IMG/VR virus record: IMGVR_UViG_3300046689_000324
Location: 1-35,294 of that record
Reading direction: 5' to 3' (one strand)
Length of the DNA stretch: 35,294 bases
DNA from: a virus
The notes below the pieces were generated by a model. That model was not told where the DNA came from. It worked only from the letters and a program-made list of their open reading frames with translations, and did not search any database. Positions within the stretch are counted from its first letter, which is position 1; each line of letters opens with the position of its first letter. Made by a program: the position numbers and the translations under genes. Shown one piece after another: positions 1 to 6,142 of the stretch.

Positions 1-28
1 GCCCGTCCTGGATCAGCGTGAACGGGGT
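1..28. repeat. Left copy of the 28-bp terminal direct repeat
   Basis: Bases 1-28 are identical to bases 35267-35294. One gene reads in frame across the join when the two copies are merged, so this is best read as the overlap of a circular assembly and not as a biological terminal repeat. The merged genome would be 35,266 bp. Confidence 0.93.
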
Positions 29-313
29 GTCACCGTGCGGGCGATCGGTCACCGTGATGCCGCGGTATTGCAGCACCGTGCGGCCGTAGCTCTCGCGCTT
101 TTCGGTGTCGATGAATTTGCTGGCCAGGATCTCCGCGCCAGACAGCTGGTGCGTGTACGCTACAAAGAAGCGGCGCGCAGCCTCTTCATCGTCGGCGCAG
201 AAGGCCTTCACTATGGTGCCGTTCTCCTTTACGCGGATCCAGGTCACGCCGTTTTCGGTTGCGCGCTCGAGCGTGATTTCGCTGATCGCGGTGGTCTTCG
301 TTTCTGTGTTCAT
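1..313 (-). CDS. Early hypothetical protein, N-terminal part (gene spans the circular junction)
   Basis: This is the N-terminal 104 residues of a gene that continues without a stop from base 1 into the right end of the window (34989-35294); the complete protein is 196 aa. The ATG at 313 overlaps the stop of the preceding gene in an ATGA arrangement. The protein begins MNTETKTTAISEITLERA, has a basic/aromatic stretch (RRFFVAYTHQ) and looks soluble. I do not recognise a family. Its place near the start of the leftward transcript suggests an early accessory gene. That the frame closes exactly across the junction is the strongest evidence that the molecule is circular or circularly permuted. Confidence 0.85.
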   Translation of the reverse strand, partial: MNTETKTTAISEITLERATENGVTWIRVKENGTIVKAFCADDEEAARRFFVAYTHQLSGAEILASKFIDTEKRESYGRTVLQYRGITVTDRPHGDTPFTLIQDG

Positions 314-558
314 GCTTTTGGGTTTTCGGGTTTGTTGGTTGTGGTCAGGACGAAAGGGAAGCCGCAGAATTCTTTGCAGATCCGCGTGCCGTCTTCTTCA
401 GCTTTGAAGCGTACCTCGACGCGATCAGTCCGGTCGCGCCATGCGACGATATCTTCGATCTTCGGGCCAAGGGAATCCAGCGGCGCAGCCTTGCCGACCG
501 TGTAGGTCAGGCGGTTGTCGTTGGAGAAATGGATGGTTACTTCGATAGGTCGTTCCAT
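310..558 (-). CDS. Small early hypothetical protein (82 aa)
   Basis: The protein starts MERPIEVTIHFSNDNRLTY and is 82 aa. The frame is open further upstream, but the ATG at 558 is preferred because it follows the end of the previous gene (570) and has an A/C-rich leader (AAAACCCAATAAC) like other starts here. It reads as a small mixed alpha/beta protein with charged residues and two cysteines (CKEFCG). I recognise no domain. Its stop overlaps the start of the junction-spanning gene by four bases, which suggests translational coupling. Confidence 0.75.
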   Translation of the reverse strand: MERPIEVTIHFSNDNRLTYTVGKAAPLDSLGPKIEDIVAWRDRTDRVEVRFKAEEDGTRICKEFCGFPFVLTTTNKPENPKA

Positions 559-569
559 GTTATTGGGTT

Positions 570-827
570 TTAAGTGTGTGAGAATTCTTTGCGGTTCACT
601 TCGTTGCGCGTCGCTTCCTCGATGGCATCGCGCAGCACGTAGCACCAGGCGTCCAGGTCGGCGCGCAGCTGGTGGTCTTTGCTTTGCTCGCGCAGGAACA
701 TCGCCGCGTGCAGCAGCGTGGTCAGCCGGCGCGCAGGATATTCCTGAATAGGTAACAAGTTGAAGTCGTCGGGTTGGATCAGGTCAGCTTCCTGGAGCCG
801 GCCACGATCGTCAGCGTGCGCGCTCAT
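570..827 (-). CDS. Small early hypothetical protein (85 aa)
   Basis: An 85-aa acidic protein beginning MSAHADDRGRLQEADLI, with a likely helical middle and C-terminus (RLTTLLHAAMFLREQ, then DLDAWCYVLRDAIEEA). The ATG at 827 overlaps the stop of the upstream gene by four bases. It is the second gene of the transcript that leaves the main non-coding region. No recognised domain; an early takeover or DNA-metabolism accessory is possible but there is no direct evidence. Confidence 0.75.
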   Translation of the reverse strand: MSAHADDRGRLQEADLIQPDDFNLLPIQEYPARRLTTLLHAAMFLREQSKDHQLRADLDAWCYVLRDAIEEATRNEVNRKEFSHT

Positions 828-1054
828 GCTGTGGCGCGCTCTTGACTAAGTTCATCGACCAGGTCGGCGTGTCGGTCCGCGATCCGCGCCATGTTCATCA
901 GCTGCGCGCGCGCGATTTTTTTCGCGTTCGCGCTCTTGGAATCTTCCAGGACTGCCAGCAGCCAAGGGGTTACGGACTGCCAGGAAAGTTTCAGGGAAAT
1001 GGTGCCGGCGGTGGATCCCTGGGATCGACGGGCCGACTGTTTGGGCTTTGCCAT
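824..1054 (-). CDS. First gene of the early operon, hypothetical (76 aa)
   Basis: A 76-aa basic protein starting MAKPKQSARRSQGSTAGTIS, followed by a helical region (WQSVTPWLLAVLEDSK) and a charged C-terminus. It is the first gene after the 325-bp non-coding region when transcription runs leftward, which makes it the probable promoter-proximal early gene. The N-terminal Lys/Arg-rich segment could contact nucleic acid, but I recognise no family. The ATG at 1054 is the only possible ATG start near here, because the minus strand has no ATG from 1055 to 1379. Confidence 0.75.
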   Translation of the reverse strand: MAKPKQSARRSQGSTAGTISLKLSWQSVTPWLLAVLEDSKSANAKKIARAQLMNMARIADRHADLVDELSQERATA

Positions 1055-1089
1055 TGTTGTGAGAATCAGCAGCAGGCAAGGAAGCCTTT

Positions 1090-1120
1090 ATATTGGACAA
1101 AAACAAGCGCGATATTGGAC
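1090..1120. promoter_or_regulatory. Paired 9-bp direct repeat, candidate operator or promoter element
   Basis: The plus strand reads ATATTGGAC at 1090-1098 and again at 1112-1120. Each copy is followed within two bases by an A-rich run. The start-to-start distance is 22 bp, close to two helical turns, so a dimeric protein could bind both copies on the same DNA face. On the transcribed (minus) strand the copies read GTCCAATAT and lie 36-66 bases upstream of the first early gene. The function is inferred from position. Confidence 0.45.
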
Positions 1121-1319
1121 GGAAAAAACGGAGCGATTTAAAGGCCCGTAGCGCGCCGGAATTTTTTGCAGGCTAGGGGGTCGGCTTTTGGGCGATCGTG
1201 GCAGGGCGGCCGGTTTCCTGCTGCCAGTATTGAAAATTCGGGGTGGGTTGTATGCGGCCCGGGTTCGGGCTACTTTTGGGCCTGGCTTCCTCTCGACGTG
1301 AGAATCGGCGGAAGCTCAA

Positions 1320-1350
1320 AAAGGGTGCGCAGCGCGCCGGGTTTCTTTTG
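1320..1350. terminator. Candidate terminator after the lysis genes (weak, possibly bidirectional)
   Basis: On the plus strand GGTGC (GCAGC) GCGCC at 1324-1338 can form a 5-bp hairpin with one G-U pair, followed by GGGTTTCTTTT. On the minus strand the same element has one A-C mismatch but is followed directly by CTTTTT. It lies about 30-60 bases beyond the stop of the last lysis gene, where a late terminator is expected. The stem is short, so this is tentative. Confidence 0.35.
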
Positions 1351-1379
1351 GGTGGCCCGGTTCCCGTCGGCGGCCCTTT

Positions 1380-1850
1380 TCACTTTTTGCGAAGCTCGTC
1401 AGCTGCCGGCACGCAGGCGATGATGATGATCACCGCCGGACCGGCGCCCAGGATGCCGGCGATAATTGCCGCTCCACCCGCGCCCACTTTGATCCACTTG
1501 CTGCGCTTGTTTTGTTTCTTCCAAAGTCCTGCGCGCTCTTCAGCGTTGTCGCGTTGCTCTGCGGCAAGCCTGGCGCCGGTGCGTTCAACTTCCAGCTGGT
1601 GAGTTTGTGCGGCGATCACGCGCGCGTCATTTGCTCGCGCCAGCTTGACGCTGTCTAGCTCTTTGGCCAGGGCGCGGCGAAGAATGTCGCAGCTGCGCCC
1701 GATTTTGATTTCGTGGATCGCGTGCCAATGGATCCACCGCGGGATCCCGATCAACGCGGTCGAATCTTCAGCGGTTGAAAAGGTTTGTCCACTCGCGCAC
1801 GATGGCAGTGTCAGCAAGGTGAGGAGCGCGACTTTTAAGAAGGCGTTCAT
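1380..1850 (-). CDS. Rz1/u-spanin-like lipoprotein (156 aa)
   Basis: The N-terminus (MNAFLKVALLTLLTLPSC) is a short basic-hydrophobic signal ending in Cys18, a plausible although imperfect lipobox (Pro at -2). The middle (about 50-115) is charged and helical. The C-terminus has a strongly hydrophobic segment (about 122-147) followed by DELRKK. A lipidated N-terminus plus a C-terminal membrane segment is the architecture of unimolecular spanins; the first 83 bases also overlap the preceding Rz-like gene, as in lambda Rz/Rz1. It would fuse inner and outer membranes at the last step of lysis, which fits a Gram-negative host. It is the last gene before the control region. Confidence 0.6.
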   Translation of the reverse strand: MNAFLKVALLTLLTLPSCASGQTFSTAEDSTALIGIPRWIHWHAIHEIKIGRSCDILRRALAKELDSVKLARANDARVIAAQTHQLEVERTGARLAAEQRDNAEERAGLWKKQNKRSKWIKVGAGGAAIIAGILGAGPAVIIIIACVPAADELRKK

Positions 1851-2115
1851 GGCGTTCGGTGATGATTTGGTTCCGCAAGGTAAGCTGCTGGGCGACCTGG
1901 TCGCTTTTCGCTTTCTCCGTCCAGGCCTGGAGCGCTGAAAGGTTCGCGGCTTTTTTCTCTGCCTCGATGCTGTCGGCCTTCAGCTGCAGCCGGACTTTGT
2001 CTTTCTCCAGCCGCTGGATCCTGGCCACCTGGTCAGCGTCCTGGAAGCGTAAAAAAACCAGCACGCCGACGGCGATGATCAGCACGACGATGGTGATCGG
2101 TTGCGCGTACTTCAC
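1768..2115 (-). CDS. Rz-like inner-membrane spanin (i-spanin)
   Basis: A 115-aa protein with one N-terminal membrane segment (about 7-24, ITIVVLIIAVGVLVFLRF) and a long charged helix (about 28-95) that looks like a periplasmic coiled coil. This is the classic Rz design. It uses a GTG start at 2115, overlapping the upstream gene by four bases. Its C-terminal 83 bases overlap the lipoprotein gene in another frame, as in Rz/Rz1 pairs. It should span the periplasm and act with the downstream lipoprotein after peptidoglycan is cut. Assignment rests on topology and context, not on sequence similarity. Confidence 0.6.
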   Translation of the reverse strand: MKYAQPITIVVLIIAVGVLVFLRFQDADQVARIQRLEKDKVRLQLKADSIEAEKKAANLSALQAWTEKAKSDQVAQQLTLRNQIITERHERLLKSRAPHLADTAIVREWTNLFNR

Positions 2116-2369
2116 GCGGTCGGTGGCTGGTTATTCTTTTCCTCCTGGGCGATGCTCGCGAAAAACTTCACGGCCTGGCCCACGACGATAATGGAAAGCG
2201 CGACCGACGCGCACGCCCATTGTGGTAGATCATTGTAAACGGAAACGGCCGTGATCCCCGCGAGCGTATCACGCAAGGCGCCGGCCAGGCGCTCCAGGTT
2301 CGCCGGCGTTGGTCTTGTGTAGTTCCTCCAGCTGAAGGAAACCTGGTCTTCTCCGACTTTCATGGTCAT
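2112..2369 (-). CDS. Small membrane protein, holin candidate
   Basis: An 85-aa protein with NYTRPTPANLERLAGALRD near the N-terminus, a pattern I associate with small membrane proteins in lysis cassettes of Bacteroidetes phages, and one clear hydrophobic segment (about 51-70). It lies between a DUF5675 gene and the spanin pair, each overlapped by four bases. A holin role fits the position and size, but one obvious transmembrane segment leaves the topology open. The 95-aa membrane protein at 2899-3186 is the competing holin candidate. Confidence 0.5.
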   Translation of the reverse strand: MTMKVGEDQVSFSWRNYTRPTPANLERLAGALRDTLAGITAVSVYNDLPQWACASVALSIIVVGQAVKFFASIAQEEKNNQPPTA

Positions 2370-2899
2370 GCTGCTGCGTTATAGTTTGGCTCGTCGTGAA
2401 TGACCAGGTGGACAATGCCGCCGCGGTCCAGGATCGGGTGGGTGATGCGATAAAAGTCGTCGACCGCCAGCAAGCTGTTGGAGCTTGGCCGGTCCTGGCG
2501 CAGCATATCGAAAGAGTAAGCCGGCAGCACGCAGCCCAGCGTATGCTCGTCATCCACGCCGCTGTGAATATAGACGCCGGAAAAGTTTGGCACGTTCAGG
2601 ATCTCGATGTGGAACCACTCCGGGTTTTCGCTGAACCAGGTGGCAGATCCGTCCGGCCGTTTGAACTTGGCGTAATCAGCGCGGTGCTTTTCCGTCAGCG
2701 GCGTGACCACTCTGCGCAGGCCAAGGGTATAGAAGCCCGACGGGATCCGCGTGATGCCCGGGATCTTCGGACCGTCCTGGTGCGTGTCCTCCAGGGACAA
2801 GCTGCGGAAGGTGCGCTCCACGTTGGCCATGAAGCCCATGGAATAGTTTCCGCGCGGATTTGTGCGCGTGTAATAAAGCCGTTGCAAGTCGTAACGCAT
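2366..2899 (-). CDS. DUF5675 family protein, candidate lysis enzyme
   Basis: This 177-aa protein has the hallmarks of DUF5675: a conserved IPSGFYTL segment (around 53-60), then NVPNFSGVYIHSG and DDEHTLGCVL (about 103-125), where His and Cys occur in an IH...GC order resembling an L,D-transpeptidase-like active site. DUF5675 proteins are common in Bacteroidetes phages and prophages. Here the gene lies between two membrane-protein genes and just before the spanins, so it is the best endolysin candidate. No other cell-wall hydrolase is visible. The family assignment is fairly strong; the catalytic role is inference. Confidence 0.7.
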   Translation of the reverse strand: MRYDLQRLYYTRTNPRGNYSMGFMANVERTFRSLSLEDTHQDGPKIPGITRIPSGFYTLGLRRVVTPLTEKHRADYAKFKRPDGSATWFSENPEWFHIEILNVPNFSGVYIHSGVDDEHTLGCVLPAYSFDMLRQDRPSSNSLLAVDDFYRITHPILDRGGIVHLVIHDEPNYNAAA

Positions 2900-3186
2900 C
2901 AGCGTGGTGGTTTGGTTTGCCAGCTGCCTGACAGCTGCCGGCGGATCTCTTTGATATCCTCGTCGCGCCTGCGATCGTCGTCGCCTCGGTCCTCGATCTT
3001 TGTTTCCAGGCTCTTCATGCGGTCGCGCATTTCGACGCGCTCGCTATCGAAGGCGCTGCGCAGGCTAACGACGCCGGCGCGCATATCGTTGAAGACCAAG
3101 CCGCAGGCAGTCACCCCCAGGAAGATCAGGCCGCGAAGACCCCAAACGATCGCGCGGTCTGCGCGCTTGAATTCCAAATCACTCAT
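2899..3186 (-). CDS. Membrane-anchored coiled-coil protein of the lysis cassette
   Basis: A 95-aa protein with one transmembrane segment (about 12-33) and a highly charged helical C-terminal half (about 45-85, rich in RDRMKSLETKIEDRG and DDRRRDEDIKEIRRQL). It begins the lysis cassette and overlaps genes on both sides. The layout is similar in spirit to XhlA-like haemolysin/holin-associated proteins but with the membrane segment nearer the N-terminus. It may be a holin, holin partner or antiholin; I cannot decide from sequence. Confidence 0.55.
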   Translation of the reverse strand: MSDLEFKRADRAIVWGLRGLIFLGVTACGLVFNDMRAGVVSLRSAFDSERVEMRDRMKSLETKIEDRGDDDRRRDEDIKEIRRQLSGSWQTKPPR

Positions 3187-3647
3187 AATTTTGTGATAGC
3201 CGCGTCCATAATAGCCAGCAGCTGCGTGCGCACACCGGCGGTATAGTTTGCATTTGTGGCCGTAGCAGCAGCCAAAGCCCTGGCCGCCACAATTTCACCA
3301 TCCCGGGTCAGATCCACCGGGGTATTGATTGTGGTGGCGATGCCTCCCTTCTGCGCGTCGGGAATATTGCCGGCTCGTAGCGCCGCCCAAATTGCACGGC
3401 GCAGATCCAGGCCCACTTGCTCGCGAACTAAAGCCTGTTTAACCAAGTCGCCCACGTACTCCGCGGCGGTGATGATGGCGACGGGGATCCCGTTATCGTC
3501 CTGGATGATGTAATCCCCCTCGGTGAGCTTGTATTCATTGCTCCCGATCGTGACCCAATACCCCAGTTCATCCACTCCATTGACGACGCGGAAGACGTCA
3601 ACGCGAACAAAGGAAGGGGTTGATGCGATTGCGAACTTGGTTATCAT
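3183..3647 (-). CDS. Hypothetical structural or adsorption-region protein (154 aa)
   Basis: The protein starts MITKFAIASTPSFVRVDVFR and has a beta-rich N-terminal half with a YIIQDDNGIPVAIITAAEYV segment, then an alanine-rich helical C-terminus (VAARALAAATATNANYTAGV). It follows the two tandem fibre-like genes with a four-base overlap and precedes the lysis cassette. I recognise no family. Position suggests a fibre accessory, chaperone or minor virion protein. Confidence 0.6.
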   Translation of the reverse strand: MITKFAIASTPSFVRVDVFRVVNGVDELGYWVTIGSNEYKLTEGDYIIQDDNGIPVAIITAAEYVGDLVKQALVREQVGLDLRRAIWAALRAGNIPDAQKGGIATTINTPVDLTRDGEIVAARALAAATATNANYTAGVRTQLLAIMDAAITKL

Positions 3648-4321
3648 AAGGCGCGATAAAAAAGGTGTGGTGTCAGGGTTGCAGCGTTGCCGATGGTGGC
3701 GCCGGCCGGATATGGATCCACAACGGTAACGGAAGAATAAGCCATAACGCTAGAATTCCAAAAGGTTCCGAAAAGTATCGTCCCGCCGGTGGCTGAATGT
3801 CCGAAGGCCGGATTCATTGCTGCCGCGTTGACACTGCGCACGGTGTTTCCTGTGTCGCCCCAAAGGATAAACCAATAAAGACCGGGCGCCAATGTAAGCG
3901 AGCCACCGCCGGCAAGTCCCTCGTAAACTCCGGGCGCCGTGACTGTCAGCTCTCCGCTTTCTCCTAAGTATGCGCCTGGATACCCATCGACGTCCGCGTG
4001 GATGATGATGCGCATCTTCCCGCTCGTGCCCGCCGTGACTTCGATGCCGATCTTGTCAATGGTCACACGCTCGCGGATCTCAACCGGAAATCCACGGTAA
4101 GTATTTACCGCATGGGCACCGGCCGATAAGTTTGAAGCATTGAACGGCGCACCATGGCGACGGTCCTGCGTGATGCCTTTGACGATCGTGTTAAAAGCGA
4201 TATAGGTGCGCAGATCTTGCGGCGTTCCTTTCTTGTTCGCGCCAAGTTGTGACAGCCTGATTAGCTCGGATCCTGTCAGGGCTGCGGCAGCTGCTTCGGC
4301 TGAAGTTCTTAAATCTGCCAT
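3644..4321 (-). CDS. Fibre-like protein, second copy of a tandem pair (225 aa)
   Basis: This is the downstream member of a tandem paralogous pair; it matches the protein at 4321-4995 along its whole length, with over half of residues identical by eye. Shared blocks include the N-terminal SELIRL and GANKK, FNTIVKGITQDRRHG, GKMRIIIHADVDGYPGA, APGLYWFILW and the C-terminal LFYRAL. The conserved N-terminus suggests a docking region; the glycine-rich beta-strand body suggests a trimeric fibre or receptor-binding head. The most divergent part is about residues 160-215, as expected for a surface under selection. The start codon overlaps the stop of the first copy (TGATG). Receptor binding is inferred. 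Confidence 0.7.
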   Translation of the reverse strand: MADLRTSAEAAAAALTGSELIRLSQLGANKKGTPQDLRTYIAFNTIVKGITQDRRHGAPFNASNLSAGAHAVNTYRGFPVEIRERVTIDKIGIEVTAGTSGKMRIIIHADVDGYPGAYLGESGELTVTAPGVYEGLAGGGSLTLAPGLYWFILWGDTGNTVRSVNAAAMNPAFGHSATGGTILFGTFWNSSVMAYSSVTVVDPYPAGATIGNAATLTPHLFYRAL

Positions 4322-4995
4322 CAGAGTGCGCGGTAAAATAAATTCGGCGCCGGGGTGGCTGTCGTGAAGATGGTCGATCCTGCCGGGTATGGATTAGGAG
4401 CCGCGCCCGATGAATAGGCCAAGGCTTGCGACCAGCCTAGCCCGAAAACAGCCGAACCGCCAGCGGCCAAATGGCCGGCCGCTGGATTGATGCCAGCGAC
4501 CGTGATGGCCCTGGCTGTATTTGCTGTGTCAGTCCATAAGACAAACCAGTACAAGCCAGGCGCCAGGGTGATATTCCCGCCGCCAGCAAAGCCTTCATAA
4601 ACTGCGGGCGCCACCACCGTCAGCTCGCCGCTTTCAGCGAGCAACGCGCCCGGGTAGCCGTTTAGATCTGAATGGATTAAAACCCGCATTTTTCCAGTCG
4701 TGCCGGTTGTGATTTCAATGCCCAGCAAATCAACGGTGACCGCCTGCCGTATGTTCACCGGGAAGGCTCGGTAGACGTTAATGGTGGCCGCTCCAGTCCC
4801 TAAGTTTGTGGCGTTGGTCGCTCCACCGTGGCGCCTGTTTTGCGTCACACCTTTGACGATCGTGTTAAAGCTGACGAAGGTGGCCAGCTGCGCCGGTGTT
4901 GCTTTCTTATTCGCGCCACCTTGGACGATGCGGATTAGCTCCGTACCGTCCAGGGCTGCGGCAGCTACTTCGTCGCTTGTTTTAGTGTCTGCCAT
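4321..4995 (-). CDS. Fibre-like protein, first copy of a tandem pair (224 aa)
   Basis: A 224-aa beta-rich, Gly/Ala/Thr-rich protein, paralogous to its neighbour at 3644-4321. It shares GTELIRI, GANKKATPAQL, FNTIVKGVTQNRRHG, GKMRVLIHSDLNGYPGA, APGLYWFVLW and a terminal LFYRAL. Near-equal length (224 and 225 aa) and end-to-end similarity indicate a complete gene duplication. Its location between the connector/adhesion genes and lysis is typical for tail fibres or receptor-binding proteins. I cannot name a family. Confidence 0.7.
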   Translation of the reverse strand: MADTKTSDEVAAAALDGTELIRIVQGGANKKATPAQLATFVSFNTIVKGVTQNRRHGGATNATNLGTGAATINVYRAFPVNIRQAVTVDLLGIEITTGTTGKMRVLIHSDLNGYPGALLAESGELTVVAPAVYEGFAGGGNITLAPGLYWFVLWTDTANTARAITVAGINPAAGHLAAGGSAVFGLGWSQALAYSSGAAPNPYPAGSTIFTTATPAPNLFYRAL

Positions 4996-4999
4996 GTAC

Positions 5000-5206
5000 T
5001 TATTCTCTCAACTCGGCGCTATCGTCTTCGCGCAGCTCCAGGCCCGCGTCTTCGCGCAGCTCGCGGTTCAGGACCACGACCGCACCAGGCACGGCGCTGG
5101 TGGCCGTGATGATCACGCGGCCGCTGGTGATCGCGCCCAGGATCCTGCCGGCCACCTGGTCGGCGGTCTTAACAAAGCCGCGGGATATTTCGGTGATGAT
5201 CTTCAT
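5000..5206 (-). CDS. Small protein with C-terminal LRED repeats (68 aa)
   Basis: The ATG at 5206 is chosen because it overlaps the upstream stop in ATGA; the frame is open slightly further. The body (VIITATSAVPGAVVVLNREL) looks beta-stranded. The C-terminus carries three short acidic repeats (ELREDAG, ELREDDS, ELRE), visible in the DNA as a repeated GTCTTCGCGCAGCTC on the plus strand (about 5029-5070). Such ELRED repeats occur in small structural-region proteins of Bacteroidetes phages in my recollection. Function unknown; it lies directly before the fibre pair. Confidence 0.65.
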   Translation of the reverse strand: MKIITEISRGFVKTADQVAGRILGAITSGRVIITATSAVPGAVVVLNRELREDAGLELREDDSAELRE

Positions 5207-5562
5207 GCGATCGCGCCCTTCCAAACATTTTGTAAGATCTCCACTTCCTCGATGCCGGTGCTGACTTCAGTCGCGCCGACCTTCACGACGATTTCAAAAA
5301 ATAGTTTTGCCAATTTCAAGTCACGCGTTTGGTCAGCTGTGACGCTGACGATCAGCGTGCCATCACCGGCGACGACGGCCGCGCCGACCACGTTCAGAAT
5401 CACCGCGGTGTCCAGGTCTGTCGGCCGCTCTTTGAAGTAGCCCTTGATGGTGGCGCCGGCCAGGTTCATCACCTGGGAAGTCTGCACGTCGCCGGTCCAC
5501 TTGCTGTATGCTGTGGCTTCGATGGACCAGGTACGTCCGCGGATGATCTGCTTGGGTTTCAT
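5203..5562 (-). CDS. Beta-rich structural protein, BppU N-domain-like (119 aa)
   Basis: A 119-aa protein with alternating beta strands (RTWSIEATAYSKWTG, ATIKGYFKER, GTLIVSVTADQTRDL, LFFEIVVKVG). The pattern of an Ig-like strand set followed by a 'T...DQT' turn resembles N-terminal domains of baseplate upper/fibre proteins (BppU, DUF2479). It follows the connector gene and overlaps the next gene by four bases. A virion or adsorption-structure role is likely; family assignment is weak. Confidence 0.55.
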   Translation of the reverse strand: MKPKQIIRGRTWSIEATAYSKWTGDVQTSQVMNLAGATIKGYFKERPTDLDTAVILNVVGAAVVAGDGTLIVSVTADQTRDLKLAKLFFEIVVKVGATEVSTGIEEVEILQNVWKGAIA

Positions 5563-5566
5563 CGCG

Positions 5567-6142
5567 TCACAAGCTGTTTAAAGTTCTGCCGGATCCAGGC
5601 CCGGGCGCATTGATATCGTCGGGATCAAAGAAGCGAACGCCAAGATCGGGATCGGGCCGGTTCACCTGGTTGAATAGCGGGAAGCTGGCGGAATTGTTCA
5701 CGATGTAACGGATGATATCCGCCGTCAGCGCTGTGGCATTGCTGCGCAGCTCGGCGACGGCCGTGGCGATTGCCTTCCAGTCCAGGGGTTCAGATCCTTC
5801 GCCCAGCTTTGTGACCAGGCCGTACTTGGTCGCGTTCACCTGGTTGTTATTGTAGAAGCGGGCCAGGGTCATATAGCAAAGGAAGCCGATCAGTCCCGGG
5901 TGGTCGTAAGTGAGCGTGGCGATCGTGTATTGCTTCCCGTTCAGCAGGTCGCGGTATTTTTCATACTGCGCCGCGGTGTTGTCGTAATAATTCAGGAAGT
6001 CCAGGTAAAGCGGATCCCCGAGCAGCCGTTTCAGATCGAATTGCTGCGCCTCCTGAATGTACGGGTTGATGCGATCCGCCGGGATCTGTTTGCTGGTCGG
6101 TCGATAGGCGGCCAGGTTCTCGATGGTGATGATGTATTTCAT
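5567..6142 (-). CDS. Probable head-tail connector or adaptor protein (191 aa)
   Basis: A 191-aa protein directly downstream of the portal gene, overlapping it by four bases. It opens with MKYIITIENLAAYRPTS, then a helical region with INPYIQEAQQFDLKRLLGD, a pattern common in small connector-like proteins of Bacteroidetes phages (an initial I...NPYI.EAQ..DL segment). Further helices include LIGFLCYMTLARFYNNNQV. The acidic C-terminus ends with a flexible tail. Position after portal and helical content support a head-completion adaptor role; no catalytic motif is seen. Confidence 0.6.
   Translation of the reverse strand: MKYIITIENLAAYRPTSKQIPADRINPYIQEAQQFDLKRLLGDPLYLDFLNYYDNTAAQYEKYRDLLNGKQYTIATLTYDHPGLIGFLCYMTLARFYNNNQVNATKYGLVTKLGEGSEPLDWKAIATAVAELRSNATALTADIIRYIVNNSASFPLFNQVNRPDPDLGVRFFDPDDINAPGPGSGRTLNSL

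Larger units (their letters stand above)
1055..1379. promoter_or_regulatory. Main non-coding control region
   Basis: This 325-bp interval is the only long gap in an otherwise gapless genome. It separates the end of the lysis genes from the first early gene. The minus strand contains no ATG here, so no ordinary gene is hidden. It holds a pair of 9-bp direct repeats (1090-1098, 1112-1120), a near-identical 12-bp repeat at each edge (1059-1070 and 1298-1309, GTGAGAATCRGC on the plus strand) and two copies of AGCGCGCCGG (1150-1159, 1331-1340), each followed on the plus strand by a T-rich run. It is the natural place for the early promoter and the late terminator. I cannot pick out a clear -33 TTTG / -7 TAnnTTTG promoter. 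Confidence 0.7.

Noticed and set aside
852-1106. 84-aa minus-strand frame reaching into the control region
   Set aside because: It has no ATG in the control region, overlaps the first early gene completely and is Arg-rich shadow sequence.
2396-3196. 266-aa open frame on the plus strand
   Set aside because: It lies opposite DUF5675 and its coupled neighbour, both well supported; the plus-strand protein is rich in Arg/His/Ala with no domain.
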